Positions 1-8,066 of a stretch of DNA of 64,000 nucleotides are shown here, piece after piece. The stretch is from the NCBI RefSeq assembly GCF_001510715.1, contig NZ_LMTJ01000002.1, positions 124,001-188,000 of the forward strand, in the 5' to 3' direction. The position numbers were made by a program, and so were the translations under genes. Every line of letters starts with the position of its first letter. The stretch's first letter is position 1. Source of the DNA: Bacillus sp. FJAT-29814 (GTDB lineage Bacteria; Bacillota; Bacilli; Bacillales; Cytobacillaceae). The notes under the pieces were generated by a model, which saw only the letters and a list, made by a program, of their open reading frames with translations, searched no databases and was not told the origin of the DNA.

Positions 1-40
1 TAATATGGATAAATATGCACCTAAGTGGAGGTGGAAATAT

Positions 41-316
41 TTGAGGAAAATAGTTTCGATATTTTGTATATTTATAATTATGGTCATGAGTGGCTGCAGT
101 ACTTTTTCTAAACCAAAAATTTCAGAAGAACAGGCAAAATCAATTGTGTTAGAAAACCACACTAAACACATTGGGAAAGTTGAAATAAAATCAGTTAGCC
201 ATAAAGGTGATAAGTATATTGTTAAATGGGAAAATAAAGAAAACTGTGAGCATGGAACGGACTATATTGATGATGAAAATGGCAAAATACTAAAAGGTGA
301 AACGACAATTTGTTAA
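41..316 (+). CDS. Small lipoprotein, PepSY-like
   Basis: Predicted 91-aa secreted lipoprotein. I chose the TTG at 41 because GGAGGTGG (27-34) lies six bases upstream; an in-frame ATG at 5 has no such site. The N-terminus is a short basic head, a hydrophobic stretch and a lipobox ending MSGC at residue 19, so it should be lipidated and anchored outside the membrane. The mature part (SEEQAKSIV, then a short beta-rich stretch ending DENGKILKGE) resembles PepSY-type small domains; that is by eye only. The next gene starts 26 bases downstream, so the two are probably co-transcribed. Function unknown. Confidence 0.6.
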   Translation: MRKIVSIFCIFIIMVMSGCSTFSKPKISEEQAKSIVLENHTKHIGKVEIKSVSHKGDKYIVKWENKENCEHGTDYIDDENGKILKGETTIC

Positions 317-342
317 ATACTTCCTATATCGGAGAGAAAACT

Positions 343-624
343 ATGAAATTAAATGAACGTTTTTTTAAGAACAGAGTAAAGTCTATTGTCATTACTCAAT
401 TTATATTAATTATCCCAATGATTATATTAATATATTTATCTTTTACGACCTATCCTGTGAATTTTTTCTACTCTGGATTTGTCCAAATTATTCTTGCTCT
501 ATCGATGATTTTATTGGGGATTGAGCAATACATATTAAAAGGGAAAAGGTCATCAACTCTTTTCTTTGCCTTAACATTATTAATAATATTGGTTGCTATA
601 AAAACTTTTATGTATCAAGTATAA
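343..624 (+). CDS. Small three-helix membrane protein
   Basis: 93-aa hydrophobic protein of unknown function. ATG at 343 is preceded by GGAG (331-334) with eight bases spacing, better than an upstream in-frame start at 310 that overlaps the lipoprotein gene. Three membrane segments are visible, separated by short loops, with a basic KGKRSS loop before the last. It follows the lipoprotein gene closely and probably forms a two-gene unit with it. No family recognised. Confidence 0.6.
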   Translation: MKLNERFFKNRVKSIVITQFILIIPMIILIYLSFTTYPVNFFYSGFVQIILALSMILLGIEQYILKGKRSSTLFFALTLLIILVAIKTFMYQV

Positions 625-656
625 AATGATAGGTCTGTTTTGAAGTGCATCAAATA

Positions 657-716
657 ATACCAATAAAAACGGCTTACGAACTGATAACAGTTTTGTTGAG
701 CCATTTTTATTGGTAT
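657..716. terminator. Long inverted repeat, likely bidirectional terminator
   Basis: The arms ATACCAATAAAAACGGCT and AGCCATTTTTATTGGTAT flank a loop of about 24 bases. It sits between a + strand gene ending at 624 and a - strand gene ending at 732, the expected place for a shared terminator. The A/T runs lie inside the arms rather than after the stem. Confidence 0.5.
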
Positions 717-731
717 GACCAGAGACTATCA

Positions 732-929
732 TCATTTTTTAGGATCTAATAATTTCGCGATGTTCTCATTGCCCATGATAATGGCATACATATACGGGGT
801 CATATGGGAGTAGTCCTTGATGTTCGGATCTGCCCCTAATTCAAGCAGAGTCTTTACCGTTTCCTCATCTTCCCCTTGTGCCGTATACATTAATGCGGTC
901 ATACTGCTCTCAGAATCCTGATGATGCAT
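732..929 (-). pseudogene. Ankyrin-repeat fragment
   Basis: 65 codons containing about one and a half ankyrin repeats (MTALMYTA, LLELGADPNIKD, TPYMYAIIMGNENIAKLL). The frame stays open about 17 codons upstream of the only ATG, back to a stop at 981-983, but neither region shows a ribosome binding site or good start codon. A free-standing ankyrin protein would normally have more repeats. I read this as the 3' remnant of a truncated gene. An intact small protein is possible but less likely. Confidence 0.45.
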
Positions 930-988
930 GCAACTGCAATAAATGTCGTCCGATTCTTTTTCGAAAAATATCCGGATGTATTACAATA

Positions 989-1324
989 TTAAACCATTTG
1001 TTCTACACTTCTTTCCACTATTTCCACCATATCAGCCTCGGCACCGAGACTAAAGTTTATAAAAATACCCTGTCCCCCTCCGGCACCAATGCCCGAAATA
1101 AAAATATTATTTTTTTGACCTACTACCGTCAGGCTCAAACTTGCTCTGTTTCCATTCCTCATAAAATATTTATCATAAACTCTAACAGCAACTTTAGTAT
1201 CTCCAATTGTGTAGTTGCTTTCATCAACTAATTTCATACTTATTCCGCTATTACCAATATCGTGTTCCAAATGATGAACCACTTCCTCAAATTGACCAAT
1301 AATTGTCTTTTCATATTTTGCCAT
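989..1324 (-). CDS. DUF6054-like protein
   Basis: 111-aa soluble protein with no signal or membrane segment. I recognise the pattern MAKYEKTIIGQF, then GISMKLVDESNY, VAVRVYDKYFMRNGNR and a glycine-rich IGAGGGQG turn as the family annotated DUF6054 in Bacillaceae; the biochemical role is unknown. The ATG at 1324 has GGGGAGG (1336-1342) 11 bases upstream. A GTG at 1372 would give a longer product but its only candidate site abuts the start. It follows the membrane peptidase gene with a gap of about 50 bases, so co-transcription is plausible. Confidence 0.6.
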   Translation of the reverse strand: MAKYEKTIIGQFEEVVHHLEHDIGNSGISMKLVDESNYTIGDTKVAVRVYDKYFMRNGNRASLSLTVVGQKNNIFISGIGAGGGQGIFINFSLGAEADMVEIVERSVEQMV

Positions 1325-1376
1325 GCTTACATCAGCCTCCCCATCATTATTTTCTACCGAAAAACCCAACACTCCC

Positions 1377-2900
1377 TCATAATGATAATTTTTGAACCCT
1401 TATATCATCAGGATATTTTTTGGCTAGAATTTTATATAATTCATTTTTAATTTCTTTATAGTTGATAATTTCCTCTTTAAATAATAATTCATAGCCCGCA
1501 ATTGGATCGTTAGAGTTAATCTTTCGAACAGCCTCTGCATATCTCGCAGCATAGTCACCTGAAGATTGATTTTTCGCTACAAGTTGTTCTGCCTCTTCCG
1601 CATAAATTAATGATTTATGCGGGTTGGACAAAAGATATAACTCGGAGAGTAAATGCAGTTGATAATCCTTTCTCTCAACTTCTAATGTTTTGATTGCTTC
1701 CTCAAATTTGCCTTGCTTTACATAAGTATGTAGTAAAAGGTCGGCAGCGGTGTTGTTTTTTGGATCGATACGGAGAATATCCAAATAGATTCTCTCGGCT
1801 AAAGCGAAATCACCCTTTTTTCCAGCTTCTGCAGCTTGTTCTATTAAGCTATCGACTCGTTTCTTTTGTTTCATAAATGATCCTTGGAACTCCTCAAAAC
1901 TTTTGCCTGTAACCTTTTGAAATGCGGCATAAAATGAATGATCTTTTGCTGCGAGCAACAGTTCTGGAATTACTTTAGTTCCATGTCCTAGAACAAGTTC
2001 CCGAACGGCTATATAGCTTTGCAGATACGGATCATAACTCCCTTGCCTTGCCTGTTGAAAGTCTGCATTCGAATCAAGTTTTTTTAAGTCAAGTAACACA
2101 TCAGGAACAATATCCACATTGGTATCCGAGTAACCAAAAAATTCCCCAATCCCCTCATGAAACCATGCGGGAATACTGTTTATAGAAATTTTATTTTTCG
2201 ATAAAAATTGGTGGGTTCGATAATGGGCATATTCATGATAAAAGGTATGCTCAAATTCTGTATCTTGGATTAGTTTAGGACTCAGGATATGGATCGATTG
2301 ATTGTTATTTTGATAAAATCCTACTGCTTTTTCAAACCCAAAATTGAATGTTGGTATTTTTTTATTTTCATAAATGATAATTGTAAAAGAATCGGAGAAT
2401 TTTCGGCCAAACAATTGATCCGCTTCATTTTTTATTTTAGGATAATAGCTTTGTAGCTTTGAGATGGATCCTTCTCCAGCTTTCGGATATTTAATCGTAA
2501 GACCATCTACTTTTTCTGTAAGCAGGTTATCCTCGTACCCAAGGGGAATAAACAAATTAGCAAGCACAAGCGTTTTTTCCTTAAACCCCAAATTCGATTG
2601 GGATATTTCTTTTTCTAAAAAAAGATTAACGAGCGCCAGTCCGCTTATATATAACAGAAAAATCACGGAGAAAAGCAACAAACCTAGCGCCCCGATTCGG
2701 CTCTTAATATATAAAAAAGTAATTTTCCCGGTAATCATTCCAAAAATGCTGATGGCTAGAAGAACCATTATTAATACATTGATACCGAGGGCAATGATAA
2801 TACCCATGAAGCCATTTTGTGTCATGATCACGATAAAAACTAGACCTAGTAAACTTATGAACAAACAAAGAAATAAAAGAAATTGCACGATTCTTTTCAT
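1377..2900 (-). CDS. Membrane-anchored peptidase MA-like gluzincin with TPR-like tail
   Basis: 507-aa protein. Start ATG at 2900 has AAAGGAG five bases upstream. The first ~100 residues hold three or four membrane segments. An external domain carries the zincin motif HEYAH (about residue 222) followed by a downstream glutamate-containing segment (WFHEGIGEFFGY), as in peptidase MA family gluzincins. The last ~170 residues are helical and TPR-like (LAERIYLDILRIDPKN, EEAIKTLE). It probably cleaves or processes something at the membrane surface; the substrate is unknown. All apparent zinc ligands are present, so it is likely active. Confidence 0.65.
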   Translation of the reverse strand: MKRIVQFLLFLCLFISLLGLVFIVIMTQNGFMGIIIALGINVLIMVLLAISIFGMITGKITFLYIKSRIGALGLLLFSVIFLLYISGLALVNLFLEKEISQSNLGFKEKTLVLANLFIPLGYEDNLLTEKVDGLTIKYPKAGEGSISKLQSYYPKIKNEADQLFGRKFSDSFTIIIYENKKIPTFNFGFEKAVGFYQNNNQSIHILSPKLIQDTEFEHTFYHEYAHYRTHQFLSKNKISINSIPAWFHEGIGEFFGYSDTNVDIVPDVLLDLKKLDSNADFQQARQGSYDPYLQSYIAVRELVLGHGTKVIPELLLAAKDHSFYAAFQKVTGKSFEEFQGSFMKQKKRVDSLIEQAAEAGKKGDFALAERIYLDILRIDPKNNTAADLLLHTYVKQGKFEEAIKTLEVERKDYQLHLLSELYLLSNPHKSLIYAEEAEQLVAKNQSSGDYAARYAEAVRKINSNDPIAGYELLFKEEIINYKEIKNELYKILAKKYPDDIRVQKLSL

Positions 2901-2996
2901 GGGGGCTCCTTTAATATTTATCAAAATCCCTGGCACCACTCACATTAACATAATATCCCAATTTATTATAAAAGTTTTAGAGACTTAACCCGATAA

Positions 2997-3021
2997 GAAG
3001 CAGAGAACCGTCCCCTGCTTC
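2997..3021. repeat. GAAGCAG...CTGCTTC hairpin element
   Basis: Seven-base arms GAAGCAG and CTGCTTC with an 11-base loop, in the ~340-base gap between two divergent genes. The same core, including CCGTCCCCTGCTT, recurs at 5891, 39190 and, more weakly, near 36870. There is no T-run here and it lies upstream of genes on both sides, so it looks like a dispersed element rather than a working terminator. Confidence 0.45.
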
Positions 3022-3147
3022 CTTTATATTTAAATTCCATTTTTTATATCATATCAACTTGGTTAATATTAAGTCCATCGTTATTTAGATAAGGTTGCCA
3101 TTGTAGTTCGCTTTTTATGTAACGGGTCGGATAATATAATAAACGCA

Positions 3148-3176
3148 TTCACAACTATGGAACTATTTGTTATAAT
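3148..3176 (+). promoter_or_regulatory. Sigma-A type promoter
   Basis: TTCACA (3148-3153), 17 bases, TATAAT (3171-3176): one mismatch to the -35 consensus and a perfect -10. It lies 69 bases upstream of the gene at 3245 and has the right orientation. A short GTGTAAAATTACAC palindrome follows at the expected transcription start. Confidence 0.6.
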
Positions 3177-3244
3177 TAGTGTAAAATTACACACAAATTC
3201 AATGTTGAAATTGTTGGGAAATTTTAGACAAAAGAGGGGTATCT

Positions 3245-3955
3245 ATGAAAAAAAGACCGGTCATAGGCATTCTACTATTACTATTTCTTATTGTAATATC
3301 ATTAAATGCTTATCAGTTGAAAAGTAATAGTCACTCAGAGATATTATTGGGTTTAAAAGGAAGCATTTATTATACTGAAAGAGTAGATGGGGTGCTCTCA
3401 CTGTTCAAAGCGGATGCCACACTGCAAAATAAAATACTACTATACAGCCACAAAGGGAAAGGAAAAGACAGTTATGGGGGCAATAATGATAATATTATAG
3501 ATTTTTATTATGATAAAACCAGTCAAACTATTTATTTTATTGCTATGAATAACGGTTCCTGGTCCTTGTTTTCCATAAAGGAAGGAGAGGTGCAACCGAT
3601 TTTACTGCGGGAAGAGGATATGTTAGCCGAAACTGACTATATCCAAAATCAATTTGATCATCTTTCTGTTTCTTCAAAGCAAGGTTCCATTTACTTAAAA
3701 GAAAATGGCAAGGAAAAAATAATAAAAAAATTCTATGGAATGTACGATGAAAAATTTACTGGGTATGGACCGATTGGTTTTTCACCGGATGGAAAATATT
3801 TAGTGTACTATTCGATGGAACATTTAACCCCCTTTGGAACATTATTAGAAGGCTTTTTTAAAAACAAAGTCGGGAACACGTATATAATGGACTTATCAAC
3901 GATGAAATCGACCAATTATTTAGATGCCTCCCAAATCCAATGGATAATAGACTAA
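3245..3955 (+). CDS. Secreted or anchored beta-propeller-like protein
   Basis: 236-aa protein with a basic start and a hydrophobic N-terminal stretch (about residues 5-21) without a lipobox, so either a signal anchor or a secreted protein. The rest has repeats such as GSIYYTERVDGVLSLFKAD, IYFIAMNNGSWSLF and GFSPDGKYLVYYS, the pattern seen in TolB/WD-like propeller blades. Only about three blades are evident, too few for a full propeller, so it may be a partial or divergent fold. GAGGGGT precedes the ATG. Function unknown. Confidence 0.5.
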   Translation: MKKRPVIGILLLLFLIVISLNAYQLKSNSHSEILLGLKGSIYYTERVDGVLSLFKADATLQNKILLYSHKGKGKDSYGGNNDNIIDFYYDKTSQTIYFIAMNNGSWSLFSIKEGEVQPILLREEDMLAETDYIQNQFDHLSVSSKQGSIYLKENGKEKIIKKFYGMYDEKFTGYGPIGFSPDGKYLVYYSMEHLTPFGTLLEGFFKNKVGNTYIMDLSTMKSTNYLDASQIQWIID

Positions 3956-3967
3956 CTGGGTGGTTTC

Positions 3968-4029
3968 CAATTAAATAGCCGAAAATTGGCAAGGAACAAA
4001 CAAGATCCTGCATATTTTCGGCTAATTGG
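3968..4029. terminator. Bidirectional terminator between convergent genes
   Basis: Imperfect inverted repeat: CCAATTAAATAGCCGAAAAT (3968-3987) with ATTTTCGGCTAATTGG (about 4014-4029). It lies between the + gene ending at 3955 and the - gene ending at 4117. Confidence 0.55.
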
Positions 4030-4116
4030 ATCTATTGAACAAAAGCAACTCGCCTCCTTTGCTCGAATAGCTTTAATCATTGCACCGCAAGATTTTGCAT
4101 TTTGATGTTTATATTT

Positions 4117-5508
4117 CTAGATTCCCGGTATGAAGAGTGTCATATCCTCCCCATCTACCGTGCTTCGGAAATCATAAACTGGTTGATAAAAACCTTTAGA
4201 ATCTAGATAGTAGCTTACCTCTATTTTATGGATATGTAAGGTTTTGATCATTTTATTTTCAGAGAAATATTTAAATTTCCCTTCTAAAATTTCTTTATAT
4301 GCTTCTTGTTCGCTTTTTATTTCAACATCCCTTACCTTGTCATAGGTTACGAACTGATTGTCAATCCCCTTCACTGTTCCATCACTATAATAATTTACCG
4401 ATAATGATCCATCTATTAGCTGATTTGCTACTACCCTCTTATTTACCGTCCACTTAAACGTACCAGTTTCGACTTTTTGAAAATATGTATCTTGCGGAAG
4501 AGCTATCCCAAACTTTGTTAATTCTTCTTTTAAGGTTGCTTCATCTGCATCTATTAATTCTTTATCCACATCGAAGCTTGAAAAATCTGTATAACGATAA
4601 CTTCCATCTAAGTATTTGAACCAAATATTATGAGATCTCTCGCGTCCAAACCAATACACACCTTCATCCTGATACGAAATAACCTCCATATTCGATGTGT
4701 CGAGATGTAAGCTTTTAGAAAAATCTTTGACAAATGCATCAGCAGCAGCCTTCGTATAGCTTGGTGCTTTATATACAGGAACTGTCATTCTATTATCGTT
4801 GAGCTCTACATCCATAGTAACTGTCGCTTCTGACATATCAGTTTTATGAATAGGCACGATGGAAAGATTGCCAAATTCCTTTAAATGGTAGTACGTAAGC
4901 ATACCTCCGAATGAGATGGCTACCAGCAATAAAGGCGAAAAGCAAATAATTGCTTTCTTTAATTCCTTTTCTTTTATCCTGATGAGGCCCTTGAGTATAC
5001 CATATCCAATAATTGCACCCAGCAGATTATGAAACAGATCATCCAATTCAAAAATACCGAATCCCGTCATGAATTGGAAACTTTCAATAGAAAGGGTAAA
5101 TAGCAACGCTGCCCCGAATGTCCAAAGAGCCTTTTGAAAACGCGAATGTAATAATGGCAAAAGGATACCGAACGGCACGAACATGAAAATATTTAAAAGC
5201 AGAAACTGCCAATTCCTTACCCTAAAGCTGTACCAAGCTTCCCGATAGGAACTAAGAAAAGATAAGTTCATACTCCCCTGAAAATTTGAACCTCTGTTTA
5301 AAAAAGTCACTCCAATCACCATGATGACATATCCGGCAAACAATCCCCCAAACAGCAATTGTTTCTTAGGAAGTCTTTTTTTTCCGCCAAAGAATTTCCT
5401 GTAAAAAACGAAATATCCTAAAAAGAAAAGAATCCCCAATACAATTACCGCGATTGCCGCAAGGAAAAAATACTCCCTAACAATACTCGTGATTTCTTGT
5501 AATCTCAT
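4117..5508 (-). CDS. VanZ-family membrane protein with large C-terminal domain
   Basis: 463-aa membrane protein. Start ATG at 5508 has AAGGAG six bases upstream; the ATG at 5526 has none. About residues 10-185 form a VanZ-type helical bundle with family hallmarks FMFVPFG, SIESFQF and FELDDLFHNLLGAIIGY. Another membrane segment (about 195-213) is followed by about 250 residues outside the membrane that I do not recognise. VanZ proteins are usually near 150-200 aa, so this is a fusion. VanZ homologues have been linked to teicoplanin resistance; whether that applies here is unknown. Confidence 0.65.
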   Translation of the reverse strand: MRLQEITSIVREYFFLAAIAVIVLGILFFLGYFVFYRKFFGGKKRLPKKQLLFGGLFAGYVIMVIGVTFLNRGSNFQGSMNLSFLSSYREAWYSFRVRNWQFLLLNIFMFVPFGILLPLLHSRFQKALWTFGAALLFTLSIESFQFMTGFGIFELDDLFHNLLGAIIGYGILKGLIRIKEKELKKAIICFSPLLLVAISFGGMLTYYHLKEFGNLSIVPIHKTDMSEATVTMDVELNDNRMTVPVYKAPSYTKAAADAFVKDFSKSLHLDTSNMEVISYQDEGVYWFGRERSHNIWFKYLDGSYRYTDFSSFDVDKELIDADEATLKEELTKFGIALPQDTYFQKVETGTFKWTVNKRVVANQLIDGSLSVNYYSDGTVKGIDNQFVTYDKVRDVEIKSEQEAYKEILEGKFKYFSENKMIKTLHIHKIEVSYYLDSKGFYQPVYDFRSTVDGEDMTLFIPGI

Positions 5509-5602
5509 TTCTATCTCCTTCCACATTTTTCATAACTTTTTCATCATGATGGATGGTCCATATATCCGTAACAATAGATAGACGATGTTACTTTTGATAT
5601 AG

Positions 5603-5752
5603 TTTTAAAAGAATAGGCTCTATTATTATTTTATTGTTGCTTTTTTGTGTAGATATAAGAATTAATAAGCGGAGATATTCCGGTTAATGGCTCCAAATAA
5701 GGCAAAATTCAAAGATTTTGAAAAGATAACGGAAAAACTCCGCTTATTCTCC
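5603..5752 (+). repeat. Dispersed repeat, copy A
   Basis: About 150 bases that match, in inverted orientation, the sequence at 7657-7849. Shared segments in order are AGGCTCT, TTATTATTT, TTTTTTGTGTAG, GAATTAATAAGCGG, TTCCGGTTAATGGCT, AAATTCAAAGATTTT and CTCCGCTTATT. Internal AAGCGGA/TCCGCTT pairs can fold into hairpins. No reading frame of note. The two copies bracket the ECF sigma/anti-sigma operon. Confidence 0.65.
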
Positions 5753-5890
5753 TTTAGTTAAAATAATGAAATTATATTGTTTTTTAAAAATTTTGTCACT
5801 AACCCGCTTTTTCCCATTTACTCGCCATACTTTGCCATGATCACAATTTAAGAGGTTTACCTGGCACTGAAAATCCTTTTTATTAAAAAT

Positions 5891-5916
5891 GGAAGCAGGG
5901 ACCGTCCCCTGCTTCC
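5891..5916 (-). terminator. Terminator of the sigma/anti-sigma operon
   Basis: Perfect 10-bp stem GGAAGCAGGG / CCCTGCTTCC with a six-base loop, just after the anti-sigma stop codon. On the - strand the stem is followed by ATTTTTAATAAAAA. It belongs to the GAAGCAGG hairpin group seen elsewhere in the window. Confidence 0.6.
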
Positions 5917-5922
5917 TACATA

Positions 5923-6864
5923 CTAATAATTATCAATAACTCCGCCAAGAGAAGAAGCTTTAATAATAGGCTCTTTCATAATCTCAGCTAATTCATCCTT
6001 TGTCCCATAAACGACAACCCCTAATATTTCTACATCGTCTATTTTTTTATCTTTTAAAGTCTTGAACGCCTTTTGATGTTCATTGAAAGCACTCGTTTCC
6101 AGTAACTTTTGGAAATTTTTATATTTAAACTCCAAATCATCGGTGGTAATAAAAGGAGTATTTATAGAAAAACCTAAGGCTTCATTTTCCCTAATAAACG
6201 TTGCAGACCAGTCGTATTCCTTCGCCTCTTTTTTAAACGTGTTTAATTGGTTATTGCTATAGGTATTTACCCAGAACCAAGTCATTTCGGGAAGCTTTTT
6301 GAAAGGTAATTCACTTGGTTTGTATGGCTGATCAAAGGAGAGGGCTACCTCATATATTTTGTCTCCTTGCATCCCTTTAATCAGTTCCTCATCATTTTTA
6401 TATTTTTTATAAGCAACATTTGGATGGAAAAACAGCATTTCTCTCCAACCATTTTCTTTATAGGAGACTTGCCAATCCTCTCCTGTGACTCCCATGCTGC
6501 CGCCGGCCCCCCTTGAAATCAAAACATATGGGATCAGCCCGTATTGATATTGCTTTTGTTCGACGACGACGGATTTAATTTTCATGTCTTTTGCTATTTT
6601 ATAATGGCTCATCCCTCCTAAAAAGCCTCGTGAATCCACTGTTTCACTGATATAGCCATTCGGAGTACTTAGTCGGACATACGCATCCCATTGCTTAAAT
6701 GCCTTTTGGCTAAAGAAAATAGAAATAGCGAAATTGGCTATGTTTAATACAACAAATACGAGTATAGAAACCAAAACAATCGTGATCATTGTCTTCTTTT
6801 TGCCTTTTTTTATTGCCTTTTTAATCTTTTTCTCATCAAAAACATCATCTAAATGTTCATTCAT
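5923..6864 (-). CDS. Anti-sigma factor, Sigma_reg N/C type
   Basis: 313-aa single-pass membrane protein. Residues 1-25 are charged and cytoplasmic (KKIKKAIKKGKKK), residues 26-48 form one membrane helix, and the rest lies outside. The layout, including LSTPNGYISETVDSRGFLGG near the start of the outer part and a C-terminal domain, fits the Bacillus 'sigma factor regulator N-terminal / C-terminal' proteins that hold an ECF sigma factor at the membrane. Its start overlaps the end of the sigma gene by eight bases, the usual coupled arrangement. The inducing signal cannot be read from sequence. Confidence 0.65.
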   Translation of the reverse strand: MNEHLDDVFDEKKIKKAIKKGKKKTMITIVLVSILVFVVLNIANFAISIFFSQKAFKQWDAYVRLSTPNGYISETVDSRGFLGGMSHYKIAKDMKIKSVVVEQKQYQYGLIPYVLISRGAGGSMGVTGEDWQVSYKENGWREMLFFHPNVAYKKYKNDEELIKGMQGDKIYEVALSFDQPYKPSELPFKKLPEMTWFWVNTYSNNQLNTFKKEAKEYDWSATFIRENEALGFSINTPFITTDDLEFKYKNFQKLLETSAFNEHQKAFKTLKDKKIDDVEILGVVVYGTKDELAEIMKEPIIKASSLGGVIDNY

Positions 6865-7363
6865 GAAGATCCCTCCACTTTTTCTGAAATTCTTTTCTTG
6901 CGCGAAATAAGTAAGTCCTAACGGTTTCTTCCTTCATTCCTAGCAATAGGGCGATCTCTTTATAGCTGAGATCAAGTTCGTATTTTAATAATAAAAGCTG
7001 CTTATAGACTTCTTGGATGAGTTCTAAAGTATGGGCGATTTCATCATTCGTTTCGAGACTTAATACGCTGGATTCAGTGTCTTGGTCATTCGTAAATTTA
7101 TTCCAGAAGTGATGATCATCGATCGAAATTGCTTGTTCTTTTCCGTTTTTCCTTAGCATTTTTTTAAATTCATTCATTGAAATGGCGAAAATATAAGCAA
7201 GGGCTTTATCCGAAGGAACACCACTACTATATGCGATATATTTCATATAACTTTCTTGAACTATATCTTCGGCATCTTCATGACTGCAACCATTCTTTTT
7301 TAAATAAAAATAAATCATTCTTCCTTGTTTTTTGTATATTTCCAACAAAATCTGAGAATCCAT
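6857..7363 (-). CDS. ECF-type RNA polymerase sigma factor
   Basis: 168-aa sigma-70 family protein with only regions 2 and 4. Region 2 includes EDAEDIVQESYMKYI and ALAYIFAISMNEFKKMLRK; region 4 ends with the helix-turn-helix SYKEIALLLGMKEETVRTYLFRARKEF. AAAGGAGG stands upstream of the ATG. It overlaps the downstream anti-sigma gene. ECF operons are usually autoregulated; I could not pick out a confident ECF promoter upstream. Exact subgroup not assigned. Confidence 0.85.
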   Translation of the reverse strand: MDSQILLEIYKKQGRMIYFYLKKNGCSHEDAEDIVQESYMKYIAYSSGVPSDKALAYIFAISMNEFKKMLRKNGKEQAISIDDHHFWNKFTNDQDTESSVLSLETNDEIAHTLELIQEVYKQLLLLKYELDLSYKEIALLLGMKEETVRTYLFRARKEFQKKWRDLHE

Positions 7364-7463
7364 GGCGCCTCCTTTCTAAAGTCCTTCAATAATAAAGAGT
7401 CTAATCACTTAAAAAAGTGTACAGCAAAACGATAAATTTTTTTGGATTTAAAAAATTAAAAAA

Positions 7464-7488
7464 GCTACTCTTCCCCTTGAAGAATAGC
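7464..7488 (-). terminator. Strong terminator upstream of the sigma operon
   Basis: On the - strand GCTATTCTTC and GAAGAGTAGC form a 10-bp stem with one G-T pair, followed by TTTTTTAATTTTTT. It lies about 100 bases upstream of the sigma start. The nearest upstream - strand gene (nucleoside transporter) already has a terminator at 7999-8025, so this one ends an unrecognised transcript or acts as an attenuator. Confidence 0.6.
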
Positions 7489-7656
7489 ACAATTAAGTAT
7501 AGACGTAATTATTGGTTGGTCCATTATCGATAATGGCTGCGGGACCTTTTCATTTTTCTTTTAAGCTCTGTTATAGCTGAGTGTTGATTTCGTTGTGTTT
7601 GAAAAAATAGACGGAGAATTCCGGTTATTTTGGGAGTTCCTTATTTTATCTCCAAA

Positions 7657-7849
7657 AATAAGCGGAGTTTTCCGCTTATCTTATTAAAATCTTTGAATTT
7701 TTCCTTATTTGCAGCCATTAACCGGAAATTTCCGCTTATTTCAGCCTCTTAAGCCTCATCTATATACATTAACCGGAAATTTCCGCTTATTAATTCTCAT
7801 ACCTACACAAAAAATCAACAATAAATAATAACAGAGCCTTCTTTTAAAA
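7657..7849 (-). repeat. Dispersed repeat, copy B
   Basis: Inverted counterpart of copy A at 5603-5752, with an extra ~45-base internal duplication (the AATAAGCGGAAATTTCCGG unit appears twice). Flanking sequence back to about 7590 has a further CGGAGAATTCCGG palindrome. The surrounding 700-base gap (7364-8066) holds no convincing gene; it contains this repeat, the terminator at 7464-7488 and the terminator of the nucleoside transporter. Confidence 0.65.
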
Positions 7850-7998
7850 AGGATTCTTTTGTATAAAATGGATTAATAATTACCTCAACAAAATGGTGTC
7901 AGTATTCATGGAGCCCGATAGAATCGAAGCTCGATTTAGTGGTTCAATCCAAAAATAAAAAACCTTTCATTCGTTAATGAAGATTCGATATTAAACCA

Positions 7999-8025
7999 AA
8001 AGGCAGTGGTTCGTACACTGCCTTT
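7999..8025 (-). terminator. Terminator of nucleoside transporter gene
   Basis: AAAGGCAGTG and CACTGCCTTT form a perfect 10-bp stem with a seven-base loop, about 40 bases after the transporter stop codon. T-rich sequence follows on the - strand. Confidence 0.65.
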
Positions 8026-8066
8026 TAAATCATTATTTCGAATTCTAATGCAATGAAATCATACAT

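Noticed and set aside
878-1231. 117-codon open frame on the + strand
   Set aside because: Antisense to the DUF6054-like gene and the ankyrin remnant; the product has no recognisable features and the reverse strand explains the region better.
2464-2988. 174-codon open frame on the + strand
   Set aside because: It lies opposite the peptidase gene, its product is low-complexity Lys/Ile/Pro/Arg-rich, and it has no ribosome binding site; a shadow of the real gene.
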